The notes beneath the pieces were generated by a model, which worked only from the letters and a program-made list of their open reading frames with translations, had not been told where the DNA came from and ran no database searches. This document shows positions 43,617 through 52,208 of a stretch of 64,000 nucleotides of DNA, piece by piece. Source of the stretch: Gillisia sp. CAL575 (GTDB lineage Bacteria > Bacteroidota > Bacteroidia > Flavobacteriales > Flavobacteriaceae). Position 1 is the stretch's first letter, and every line of letters starts with the position of its first letter. The translations under genes and the position numbers were made by a program. The stretch covers positions 124,001 through 188,000 of the forward strand of contig NZ_APHJ01000026.1 in assembly GCF_000403785.1 (NCBI RefSeq). Reading direction: 5' to 3'.

Positions 43617-44954
43617 TTATATACCCGTATAATTTTGCGGAGTAATTACTTTTAATTCATTCTTGATCTCTTCAGTTACTTCAAGAGTTTCAATAAAGTC
43701 AGCCATGCTATGTTTGGTAATGGCAGCATTAGTTCTCGTTAAACCTTTAAGAGCCTCATAAGGATTAGGATAGCCTTCTCTTCTTAAAATAGTTTGAATA
43801 GCTTCTGCTACTACAGCCCAGTTATTTTCAAGGTCTAATTTTATCTTATCTTCATTTAAAAGAAGCTTGTTTAAACCTTTAAGCGTAGACTGAAATGCAA
43901 TTAGGCTGTGTCCAATTGGTACTCCAATATTTCTTAGAACCGTACTATCCGTTAGATCTCGTTGTAATCTACTTATAGGTAATTTTGAAGATAAATGTTC
44001 GAAAATAGCATTTGCAATTCCAAGATTCCCTTCGCTATTTTCAAAATCTATAGGATTCACTTTATGCGGCATTGCAGAAGAACCTACTTCTCCTTTTTTT
44101 ATACTCTGTTTAAAATAATCCATAGACACATAGGTCCAGAAATCCCTATCCAGATCTATAAGAATATTGTTAATACGCTTTAAAGCATCAAACATAGCAG
44201 CCATATGGTCGTAATGTTCAATTTGAGTAGTTGGAAAAGAATGATGTAAACCTAAAGTATCTTGAACAAAACTAGATCCAAATTTTTTCCAATCTATTGT
44301 TCCATACGCTACCTTATGAGCATTAAAGTTTCCTGTGGCACCTCCAAACTTGGCAGCATTAGGAATGTTGTTTAAATACTTAAGCTGTTCATTCAATCTG
44401 GTAGTAAAGACCTGCATTTCTTTGCCTAAGCGAGTAGGGGAAGCGGGTTGCCCATGAGTTCTTGCTAATAGAGGAATATTTGCCCAATCTGCACTTAAAC
44501 TTTCTAGTTTTTCTATTATTTCATTAAGAGCTGGAATATATTCGTTAGAAATCGCCTCTTTTAAACTTAAAGGAACTGCCGTGTTGTTGATGTCTTGTGA
44601 AGTAAGACCAAAATGGATAAATTCTTTAAACTGACTCAAAGAAAGCTCCTCGAATTTTTCTTTTATAAAATATTCTACAGCCTTTACATCATGATTTGTT
44701 GTCTTCTCAATTTCTTTGATTGCAGATGCATCTAGTGAGGTGAAATTCTCATAAATATCTCGTAACTTTGGGAAAATGGAAGTGTCTACTTCTTTTAACT
44801 GAGGCAGAGGCAATTGGCATAAGGCTATAAAATATTCAATTTCAACTCGAACTCTATATTTTATTAGAGCTTCCTCACTAAAATAAGCCGATAATTTTTT
44901 GGTTTTTTGATGATATCTTCCATCAATTGGAGAAATTGCACTTAAGGGTGTCAT
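43617..44954 (-). CDS. purB: Adenylosuccinate lyase
   Basis: A 445-residue enzyme that cleaves SAICAR and adenylosuccinate to release fumarate in purine synthesis. The fumarase/aspartase signature 'GSSAMPHKVNPIDFENSEG' lies near residue 290, with 'HFGLTSQDINNTA' and 'ARTHGQPASPTRLG' as the other conserved regions. The start 'MTPLSAISPIDGRYH' is the usual E. coli-type N-terminus. It is a single gene. The catalytic histidine is in the 'RTHGQ' segment and the base serine is in the 'SSAMPHK' loop. Confidence 0.96.
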   Translation of the reverse strand: MTPLSAISPIDGRYHQKTKKLSAYFSEEALIKYRVRVEIEYFIALCQLPLPQLKEVDTSIFPKLRDIYENFTSLDASAIKEIEKTTNHDVKAVEYFIKEKFEELSLSQFKEFIHFGLTSQDINNTAVPLSLKEAISNEYIPALNEIIEKLESLSADWANIPLLARTHGQPASPTRLGKEMQVFTTRLNEQLKYLNNIPNAAKFGGATGNFNAHKVAYGTIDWKKFGSSFVQDTLGLHHSFPTTQIEHYDHMAAMFDALKRINNILIDLDRDFWTYVSMDYFKQSIKKGEVGSSAMPHKVNPIDFENSEGNLGIANAIFEHLSSKLPISRLQRDLTDSTVLRNIGVPIGHSLIAFQSTLKGLNKLLLNEDKIKLDLENNWAVVAEAIQTILRREGYPNPYEALKGLTRTNAAITKHSMADFIETLEVTEEIKNELKVITPQNYTGI

Positions 44955-44981
44955 TCTAAACAGCTTTTAAAAATTAAGGCT

Positions 44982-44989
44982 CAAAGGTA
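44982..44989 (-). promoter_or_regulatory. Promoter -7 element of purB
   Basis: The minus-strand octamer TACCTTTG matches TAnnTTTG, 28 bp before the purB start codon. Confidence 0.55.
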
Positions 44990-45475
44990 AGGCTTCATAA
45001 TTATCTATAGAACAGCTATTCTAATTTCTTTAATTTATTTCTCGGTCTAGCTTTATAAGTTTGGGATTATGCGTTGTATTTTATTTAAATGGCCTCAAAA
45101 TTATTCTTAGCACACAAATATTTATTGATAAGTAACAATAGATTATCCATACTAAACACTTTTACAGTTCTTTTTCTTCAAAAAGTAATCAATTAAAACA
45201 AATTGAAGTTACTTCTACTTTTTATTGACGATCTAAAAGAATACTGGGTTGTAACACAAAACTGAATAAGTTTTTTGACAAAGCTCTGGTACCTGAAGGT
45301 TCAGAATAATGTTTTGCCCAATTGATATATAATCTAAAAAAGCAATTAAATAGTTGTGTTTTTTCTGAAAGTTAAAATTCTGAAACCCAATATTTTAGTT
45401 TGTTAAAATTGTCATGTACAATTTTTTAAATGCCAAATTAAGATATGATAGCTTGTTAACATGATCCTTTCCTTT
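44990..45475. other. Gene-free AT-rich stretch at the edge of the island
   Basis: About 490 bp lie between the purB promoter and the decayed rhodanese gene. I find no gene, RNA or terminator with certainty. A plus-strand open frame of about 20 codons ends near 45309 ('KLNKFFDKALVPEGSE'); it looks like the tail of some gene but I do not recognise it. The region may be debris from the island's end. Confidence 0.5.
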
Positions 45476-45747
45476 CTAAGATGAATAATTATTTACATTA
45501 ATTCATGAACCTCTGTTAACGCAATTAATTCCTTGCCGCCTCAAAAATATTTCCGCCTGCCCTCTTCTATTTCCTGAAGCGCAACAAAGAACAATTGGTT
45601 TTTCATGGTTTTAATTTCATCGATACGGTCAAGAATTTCATTGAGAGGAATATTTATAGCATTCGCGACCTTACGCCCTTGATATATTTTAGGGTTTCGA
45701 ACATCCACGATGCTACCATTTTTTTTTTCTTTTAAATCAATATCGTA
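45476..45747 (-). pseudogene. Rhodanese-domain gene remnant with frameshift and nonsense mutation
   Basis: The minus strand encodes rhodanese-like 'NGSIVDVRNPKIYQG' and 'ANAINIPLNEIL' in one frame, then, after a one-base loss in an A-run near 45600, the active-site region 'PIVLCCASGNRRGQAEIF' in the next frame. A TGA then takes the place of the usual Trp in 'RGS*INVNNY', before the natural-looking stop. The 5' end is also missing: a stop lies just upstream and no start codon fits. The active-site cysteine loop is still readable, so the decay is recent. It is the last gene of the island, directly after the YgaP-type membrane gene, which in E. coli YgaP is fused to a rhodanese. Confidence 0.85.
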
Positions 45748-45884
45748 TTATTAAGATTTTAATCTAATTTTTTTTTCAAGGAGGTAGCCCACAAATTTTT
45801 ATAAAAGGAATACTGTGATAGTAGCTTTCAACTAATGTGAGAAGATTAACTATACCCTCTCTAAACTATAGTATTTTAATAAAT

Positions 45885-46067
45885 CTAATTTACTCCCAGC
45901 TTTTTAAGTATATCTTCCATCAAACACCATTTAGTGAAGGAAGACTGTAATAAATTAGCTCCTACAAATGCGGTAAACCATAGCCAATTTAAATTGACAT
46001 ATATAGCTAAAAGTAAACTGATAAGGATAAAACTTCCTGCTATTCTTCGTACCATTCTATTAATCAT
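45885..46067 (-). CDS. DUF2892 (YgaP-type) small membrane protein
   Basis: A 60-residue protein with two membrane helices. 'RIAGSFILISLLLAI', 'WFTAFVGANLLQSSFTKWC' and 'MEDILKKLG' match the membrane half of E. coli YgaP. In that protein a rhodanese domain precedes this segment; here the rhodanese is a separate, decayed gene just downstream. It may form the membrane anchor of a sulfane-sulfur enzyme. The gene is 18 bp after the small PII-like gene. Confidence 0.82.
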   Translation of the reverse strand: MINRMVRRIAGSFILISLLLAIYVNLNWLWFTAFVGANLLQSSFTKWCLMEDILKKLGVN

Positions 46068-46085
46068 CTTTTTTATTGTTAGGGG

Positions 46086-46409
46086 TTAAATAAATTTCTC
46101 GATCCCAACGACCGCTGCCCTCACAGGGTTATTTGTTGGGAGGTTCTTATTATATTCTTTTATAAGTTCGAAAAACGGAGCTATAAGTTTCTCTTTCGTA
46201 ATAGAAAAGTAGAGTATAGCCTCATTACCAGTCTTTTCTCCTGGGAACCAACTTAGGGCTGCAATAAAAGAATTTGCATTTTTATGGCCTTCTATTTCAG
46301 AACTGCTGAAAGCTTCAATTTCGGCAGCTTTCAATATTTTTAATACATCTTTTTGAAATTCAGCAATGGCAGTTATAATTAATAATTTCATAATGTTTTT
46401 ATTTTTCAT
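46086..46409 (-). CDS. Small PII-like protein next to the RND pump
   Basis: A 107-residue soluble protein. 'MKLLIITAIAEFQKDVLKILKAAEIEAFSSSEIEG' suggests the beta-alpha-beta ferredoxin-like fold of PII-like/DUF3240 proteins, which often sit beside RND metal pumps. The strands 'EAILYFSITKEKLI' and 'VRAAVVGIEKFI' fit the second half. The function is unknown; a metal- or nucleotide-binding trimer controlling the pump is plausible. The start may be at Met7 (position 46391). Confidence 0.6.
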   Translation of the reverse strand: MKNKNIMKLLIITAIAEFQKDVLKILKAAEIEAFSSSEIEGHKNANSFIAALSWFPGEKTGNEAILYFSITKEKLIAPFFELIKEYNKNLPTNNPVRAAVVGIEKFI

Positions 46410-46447
46410 TTAACTTTAAAGGACTTTTGATTTTTATGAGCGAAACC

Positions 46448-49400
46448 TTATTTGTAATTTTTCTTTTCAATCATATAATAAACAAGAGGCACTACTAGCA
46501 ATGTGAGTATGGTAGAAACAATAGTTCCACCCATCAGTGAGATGGCAAGCCCTTGGAAAATTGGGTCAAAAAGAATCACAAAAGCTCCTATTACCACAGT
46601 CCCTGCGGTAAGCAAAATGGGTGTGGTCCTTACTGCTCCAGCTTCTATTACAGCCTGTTTTAACGGGATACCATCTTCAAGCCTTAAATTCACGAAATCT
46701 ATTAATAGTACCGAGTTCCTTACCATAATTCCTGCCAGCGCGATCATTCCAATAAAGGAGGTGGCTGTAAAGAATGCCCCCATGATCCAGTGGCCCAGTA
46801 CAATCCCTATTAATGATAACGGGATGGCTACCATCATTACTATTGGGGCTTTGAAGTTCTGAAACCAGCTTACAATAAGAATGTAGATGATAATGATTGC
46901 CCCCAAGAAGGCTATTCCCAGATCCCTGAATACTTCAAGTGTAATTTGCCATTCCCCGTCCCATTTCACGGTATAATTATCTTCATATTGTGGTTGTTCC
47001 AGATAAAGTTCGTTCATACTGTAACCCTTCGGAAGTTCAATTTCTTTAAGTTTATCTTCCATTCCAAGGATGGCGTAAACCGGGCTTTCCAATTCTCCGG
47101 CCATATCTGCCATTACATAAACCACGCGTTTCTGGTTTTTACGGTAGATGCTTTTATCAAGCGTTTTTTCTTTCACTTCAACTAAATCGCCAACAGAAAC
47201 CATTTGCCCATTTAGTGAAGTTATTTGGATCTGGGAAATATCACTTATAGAAGATTTTTCTTTTTCATCCAAGGCCAATACAATTCCTACCGGCTGGGTA
47301 GCATTTTCATCATAAAGAAAGGTGATTGCCCTTTCTCCCAAGGCACTTTTTAAGGTATATACAATTTGCTGAGGGGCAATTCCATACAACATTGCCTTTT
47401 CTTTGTCTATTTCAAAATCATACTCGGTTTGATCGGCTTCTACCATCCAGTCCACATCAACCACATCTTGGGTATTGTTTAGGATAGTCTTTACTTCCTT
47501 GGCGACTTCGATTTGTTTTTCATAATCTAGCCCGTAAATTTCGGCTACGATGGTAGAGAGCACGGGTGGTCCCGGCGGTACTTCTACAATTTTTACATTG
47601 GCGTCATACTTTCCTGCTATTTTTTGAATGTCCGGTCTTAGCAATTTGGCAATATCATGGCTTTGAGCACTGCGGTCTCCTTTTTTGGTCAGGTTTACCT
47701 GAATATCTGCCGTATTACTGGCACCACGTAAATCGTAATGCCTAACCAGTCCGTTAAAGGTGATTGGCGCTGAAGTACCCACATAACTTTGGTAATTAAC
47801 GATTTCAGGACGTTGCGAGAGATACTGGCTAATCTCTTTGGTTACTACCGCTGTTCGTTCCAGAGTAGTGCCTTCGGGCATGTCTATAATAATCTGAAAT
47901 TCATTTTTATTATCAAAAGGCAACATTTTTACCAAGACGGTTTCTGTAAAAAAAAGAGCAATAGAGCCTAGTAAAAGCAAAAAGGTAATCCCTAAAAAGA
48001 GCCATCGTTTCTTAGGATTTTCAATCAGTGGCGTTTCAATCCTGGCATAGAGCCTGTATATAAAACTGTCTTCCAGGCGTACCTCTTTTTCTTCTTCCTG
48101 TTTTAGGCCTTTTTTAACCTTTCCTCGCAGAAAGATGTATCCCAGATATGGAGTAATAGTGAGAGCGACAAACAAGGACAAGATCATCGCGATGGAAGCC
48201 CCAATTGGCATAGGGCTCATATAAGGCCCCATGAGTCCGCTTACAAAGGCCATAGGCAGAACTGAAGCGATTACAGTTAAGGTGGCCAGAATAGTCGGGT
48301 TCCCAACTTCATTAATGGCATAAATAGCAGCTTGTTTAAATGGGAGGCGTTTCATCTTGAAATGCCTATGCATATTTTCGGCTATAATAATAGAATCATC
48401 TACCACAATCCCGGTTACAAATACCAGGGCAAATAGAGTAATCCTGTTAAGGGTATAATCCAACATATAATAACTAAGTAGGGTAAGGGCAAAGGTAATA
48501 GGAACCGAGAGGAACACTACCAGGCCGCCCCGCCATCCCATTGCAAGCATTACCACTAGGGTTACTGCTAAAATCGCCCCCAAAAGATGCATTAGCAGTT
48601 CCGACACTTTTTGGGAAGCGGTTTCGCCATAATTTCGGGTAACCTCAACATGAACATCATCGGGAATTAAAGAAGTTTTTAGATGTTCTACTTTTTCAAG
48701 GATCACATCGGCAATTTTCATGGCATCGGCCCCTTTTCTTTTAGCTATAGAAATGGTCACTGCAGGGTATTCTGAGGAATAGTCTGCCGCCTGCTCGTCG
48801 GCCTGGCCATATCCAAAATTAACATATTCCTTGGGTATTTCAGGCCCATCCACAACCTTGGAAACCTGTTTTAGGTAAACCGGCTGTTTGCCCTGTACCC
48901 CTACAATAAGGTTCTCGACATCTTTTGCCGATTCTAGAAAACTACCTGTAGTTACAAGGAATTCTGAATCTTGGGAATCAAAACTTCCCGAAGAAAGTTG
49001 TTGATTGTTCGCTTTTATTTTTTCGGTAATGCTTAGAAAATCGACTCCGCTGGAAGCCATTTTATCTTTATCAAGTACCACCCTTACCTGGCGGTTTCTA
49101 CCACCTATTTTTTTTGTAACAGAGACATCCGGTACTTTTTCAATTTCCTGAGTAAGCTCGTTGGCTATTTGCCTAAGCTGGAAGTCGTTATAATTCTTAC
49201 TCCAAAGGGTGAGTCCCAAAACGGGAACATCATCAATGGATCGGGTTTTTATTAGAGGCTGTGTGACGTTGGATGGCATTTGATCCATATTTTTCATCAG
49301 CTCGTTATAGAGCTTCACATAAGAACGCTCTATATCTTCGCCCACATAAAACTGAACGATAAGCATTCCCTGCTCCTTCATGGAAGTGGAATACACATAT

Positions 49401-49648
49401 TCTACCCCCTTAATATTTGAAATTATTTTTTCAAGAGGCTTAGTAACCCGTGATTCCACCGCGGTAGGGCTGGCTCCTGGGTACCCAACAAATATGTCGG
49501 CCATGGGAACGTCTATTTGCGGCTCTTCCTCGCGCGGAATTAAAAACGAACTGTAAACCCCAACTACCATGAACACAATCATGAGGAGTACCGTAAGTTT
49601 AGAACTTATAAATCCTTTGGCAATTTTACCGGCTAAACCTTCTTTCAT
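46448..49648 (-). CDS. RND efflux pump inner-membrane component
   Basis: A 1066-residue proton-driven pump with twelve membrane helices in two halves and two large periplasmic loops. 'IPREEEPQID' at the N-terminus, the Asp pair in 'GIVVDDSIIIAEN' near residue 417 in TM4, and 'GIMVRNSVLLIDF' in TM10 belong to the HAE/MdtB-like group; the methionine cluster and signature of heavy-metal (CusA/CzcA) pumps were not seen. It should extrude hydrophobic compounds. With the adaptor and outer-membrane gene just upstream on the same strand it makes a complete tripartite system. The gene looks richer in G+C than the backbone. Confidence 0.92.
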   Translation of the reverse strand: MKEGLAGKIAKGFISSKLTVLLMIVFMVVGVYSSFLIPREEEPQIDVPMADIFVGYPGASPTAVESRVTKPLEKIISNIKGVEYVYSTSMKEQGMLIVQFYVGEDIERSYVKLYNELMKNMDQMPSNVTQPLIKTRSIDDVPVLGLTLWSKNYNDFQLRQIANELTQEIEKVPDVSVTKKIGGRNRQVRVVLDKDKMASSGVDFLSITEKIKANNQQLSSGSFDSQDSEFLVTTGSFLESAKDVENLIVGVQGKQPVYLKQVSKVVDGPEIPKEYVNFGYGQADEQAADYSSEYPAVTISIAKRKGADAMKIADVILEKVEHLKTSLIPDDVHVEVTRNYGETASQKVSELLMHLLGAILAVTLVVMLAMGWRGGLVVFLSVPITFALTLLSYYMLDYTLNRITLFALVFVTGIVVDDSIIIAENMHRHFKMKRLPFKQAAIYAINEVGNPTILATLTVIASVLPMAFVSGLMGPYMSPMPIGASIAMILSLFVALTITPYLGYIFLRGKVKKGLKQEEEKEVRLEDSFIYRLYARIETPLIENPKKRWLFLGITFLLLLGSIALFFTETVLVKMLPFDNKNEFQIIIDMPEGTTLERTAVVTKEISQYLSQRPEIVNYQSYVGTSAPITFNGLVRHYDLRGASNTADIQVNLTKKGDRSAQSHDIAKLLRPDIQKIAGKYDANVKIVEVPPGPPVLSTIVAEIYGLDYEKQIEVAKEVKTILNNTQDVVDVDWMVEADQTEYDFEIDKEKAMLYGIAPQQIVYTLKSALGERAITFLYDENATQPVGIVLALDEKEKSSISDISQIQITSLNGQMVSVGDLVEVKEKTLDKSIYRKNQKRVVYVMADMAGELESPVYAILGMEDKLKEIELPKGYSMNELYLEQPQYEDNYTVKWDGEWQITLEVFRDLGIAFLGAIIIIYILIVSWFQNFKAPIVMMVAIPLSLIGIVLGHWIMGAFFTATSFIGMIALAGIMVRNSVLLIDFVNLRLEDGIPLKQAVIEAGAVRTTPILLTAGTVVIGAFVILFDPIFQGLAISLMGGTIVSTILTLLVVPLVYYMIEKKNYK

Positions 49649-49671
49649 CTGTTTATTATATTGGTTTTAAT

Positions 49672-49746
49672 CATGTCTTTGGCGTATCCCCATTGTGGGG
49701 TCGGGCTTTACGCGCTGCATGGCAGCAAGCTTCAATCCCTCACGCA
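49672..49746. repeat. GC-rich palindromic intergenic repeat
   Basis: The spacer between the pump and adaptor genes is much richer in G+C than its surroundings and folds into several short hairpins: CCCCA-TTG-TGGGG (49689-49701 region) and GCTGC-ATG-GCAGC (49717-49729 region). The words 'GGGTCGGGCTTT' and 'CTTCAATCCCTCACGC' resemble a dispersed palindromic element that I recall in flavobacterial genomes. It could not be searched here. Confidence 0.5.
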
Positions 49747-49753
49747 AAAAAAA

Positions 49754-50827
49754 TTACTCTACGGTAATTTTGGCTCCGTTATAAAGCTTTCCTTCGGCAC
49801 CTGTTATATATTGCTCCTCGGCTTTAAGGCCCGATAATACTTCAATATTATCACCGTAACTTCTGCCGGTACGAATCCATCGAAGCACAGCAGTATTTTG
49901 AGTGCTCACTGTGTAAATACCTTTTAAATCCCCACGGGTAATTATGGCCGATTCAGGTATTAATACTGCTTGGGAGGTTTTTGTTTTTTCAATTGGAAAC
50001 TGTATGCTCACATACATTCCCGAAAGTATATTAGCATTGGTTTCCTGCAAACTTATTTTTACAGGATACTGCCCGCCGGTATTTTTTGCTGAAGTTCCTA
50101 CCTCGCTTACTTTTCCATCGATAGTTTTATCTATGGATTTCACAAGTACCTTCACCGGGGCTCCTTGTTGAATTGATGAAATTTCCGATTCGGGAACTGT
50201 TGCCCTTACTTCGAAAGCTCCGGGAGCTTCCATTGCCAGCAGGGGCATTCCAGGGTTGGCCAGAGTACCCTCTTCCGCAAATTTATTAGTAATCACTCCA
50301 CTAAAGGGAGCCCTAATATTCACATAGGCAAATTGAGATTCTGTTTCATTTTTCATTTGCCTGGCGGCTTCTAGCCTGGCTTTGGCCATTTCGTAATTGG
50401 ACGTAACATCATCCAGTTCATTTCTGGAGGCGCTATTTTCTTCAAATAAAGCTTTAAAGCGCTGGTAATCTTTTTCGGCATTGTTATATGCTGCAGTAGC
50501 TTCGGTGATTTTAGCGTTTACCTGTGCCAGCTGTGCCCGCAAATCGGAATTATTTATAGATATCAATAGCTGGCCTTTTTTAACCTTATCACCAATGTTT
50601 ACATGAATTTTGTTTATAAAACCCATCATTCGGGTGCTCAGATTTGCATTGTTTACAGCTTCAATTTTTCCGCTCATGGTTACAAACGGGCTGATGCCCT
50701 CAGTGGGCGAACTAAGGCTGACTTTAATGGCGGCCTTTTTATGGGTTGCAGTTTTGTCTTCGTTCCCGACACAGCTTATTAAAAGTCCAGCGGTTAAAAG
50801 AGCAAGGGTGTATAATTTAATTTGCAT
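49754..50827 (-). CDS. RND efflux periplasmic adaptor (membrane fusion protein)
   Basis: A 357-residue lipoprotein ('LLTAGLLISC', Cys at about residue 19). The adaptor layout is clear: a beta-barrel/lipoyl edge 'VNIGDKVKKGQLLISINNSDL', a helical hairpin coiled coil (about residues 100-160), the second lipoyl half 'VNIRAPFSGVITNKFAEEGT', then the beta-barrel and membrane-proximal domains. It connects the RND pump and the TolC-like channel. Its stop is 105 bp before the pump gene, with a repeat in the spacer. Confidence 0.93.
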   Translation of the reverse strand: MQIKLYTLALLTAGLLISCVGNEDKTATHKKAAIKVSLSSPTEGISPFVTMSGKIEAVNNANLSTRMMGFINKIHVNIGDKVKKGQLLISINNSDLRAQLAQVNAKITEATAAYNNAEKDYQRFKALFEENSASRNELDDVTSNYEMAKARLEAARQMKNETESQFAYVNIRAPFSGVITNKFAEEGTLANPGMPLLAMEAPGAFEVRATVPESEISSIQQGAPVKVLVKSIDKTIDGKVSEVGTSAKNTGGQYPVKISLQETNANILSGMYVSIQFPIEKTKTSQAVLIPESAIITRGDLKGIYTVSTQNTAVLRWIRTGRSYGDNIEVLSGLKAEEQYITGAEGKLYNGAKITVE

Positions 50828-50877
50828 AGTGTATATATTAATTCTTTATGTCAGAATTGTTCAATGTTTTTCTGGAC

Positions 50878-52191
50878 TTATCTAGCACTTAAAAATTCCA
50901 AGTAGGCCAGCGCATAGTTATATTCATAAATGGTCTGGAAATACTCCAGTTCTTTTTCCGAATATTGGGTTTCGGCCATCAATAGGTCCGTGGTTTTTTC
51001 CAGTCCCTGTTCAAAACGGTTTGTTCGTATGCGCAATGATTCTTTAGACTGCTCCAAGGCGAGACTGGTAAGTCTAAGTTTGTTTTCGGCATCGGTTAAA
51101 GCACGTTTCGCCTTGTTCAGTTCCAATTGACTTCTAGATATATATTGTTCATATTCAAGCTTTGTCTTTTCATATTCAGCTTTACTTTTATCGGCTTTTC
51201 CAAAACGTTTTGTTCCCTGCAGGATGTCCCAGCTTAGTGCCATCCCGGCCATATAGCCATTGGCATCGCCAGTGAATAATTCATCGTCATACAGCTCGTA
51301 GCTCCCAAAAGCATTCAGTCGTGGCAGAAAAGCCATTTTATCGGCTTGGTATATCTTTTTACGGGCTTCGGTAGCCATTTCCATGGCTTTAATATCAGCA
51401 CGTTCCTCGGGTACTTTTAGAAAGGATTCTTCAGGCAGATATTCCAACTGAAGAGAATCCGAAGGTTGCAGTATGACTCCCTGAGGTTCATTCATTAGAA
51501 AAGACAGGTAATCTGAAGCATTCTTAACATTACTCTTGGCATATTGCAATTGATTGTCAACCTCGGTTACACGCACTTCTACTATTAGCACATCAGACCT
51601 TTGTAAATAGCCTTGTTTTAATCTGTCATCGGCAAGTTTTTTATTTGCGAGGGTAGCTTCCTTTGCTTTTTCCAGAACAGCTATCGCCTTGTGAGCCAAC
51701 TGCAGCAACATATATGATTTTTCCACTTCCAACATCATATTTTCTTTGGCTCGAAGGGTATTAAATTCACTGGCTGCCATTTTATTTTTTGCCGCTTTAC
51801 GCTGATAAATCCCGTCTACATTAATTAAGGGTTGTTGTACCTCTAACCTTGTAGAAAAATTTTCAATTTTGTCGGGATTATTAAGTAAATCCGGATTGAA
51901 ATCGCTCTGGGAAATAATCTCCTGGTTTAACTTTGAACCAAAAGCCATTAGCGGATTATTAGTGGTAAACCCGGTATGGGACAATTTTATATTTGGGAGG
52001 AAGACTGAATTGGTTTGCCGATAATCGGCCCTAGCTTCGAAGAATTCCTGTTCAGATATTTTAAGTTTTTGGTTATTTTCTATCACTCTAGAAATAACTT
52101 CTTCTTTTTCTATGGTTCTTACTTCCTGGGCCCTAAGAACTAGTCCAAATAAGAAGATAGTGATCCATAATGGAAGTTTATTAGCTATCAT
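50878..52191 (-). CDS. TolC-family outer-membrane efflux protein
   Basis: A 437-residue exported protein with a signal peptide ending near 'LFGLVLRAQ' (residue 22). Two outer-membrane factor repeats of long helices and short strands are visible, such as 'VEKSYMLLQLAHKAIAVLEK' and the matching 'EYEQYISRSQLELNKAKRAL', as in TolC. Trimers would form the exit duct for the RND pump. It is the first of the three efflux genes and lies 17 bp after the flavoprotein gene. Confidence 0.92.
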   Translation of the reverse strand: MIANKLPLWITIFLFGLVLRAQEVRTIEKEEVISRVIENNQKLKISEQEFFEARADYRQTNSVFLPNIKLSHTGFTTNNPLMAFGSKLNQEIISQSDFNPDLLNNPDKIENFSTRLEVQQPLINVDGIYQRKAAKNKMAASEFNTLRAKENMMLEVEKSYMLLQLAHKAIAVLEKAKEATLANKKLADDRLKQGYLQRSDVLIVEVRVTEVDNQLQYAKSNVKNASDYLSFLMNEPQGVILQPSDSLQLEYLPEESFLKVPEERADIKAMEMATEARKKIYQADKMAFLPRLNAFGSYELYDDELFTGDANGYMAGMALSWDILQGTKRFGKADKSKAEYEKTKLEYEQYISRSQLELNKAKRALTDAENKLRLTSLALEQSKESLRIRTNRFEQGLEKTTDLLMAETQYSEKELEYFQTIYEYNYALAYLEFLSAR

Positions 52192-52208
52192 AATTTTAGG
52201 TGTTTTCT

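Noticed and set aside
45240-45309. Short plus-strand frame ending KLNKFFDKALVPEGSE as a gene remnant
   Set aside because: About 20 codons, no recognisable family and stop codons close upstream; not enough to call.
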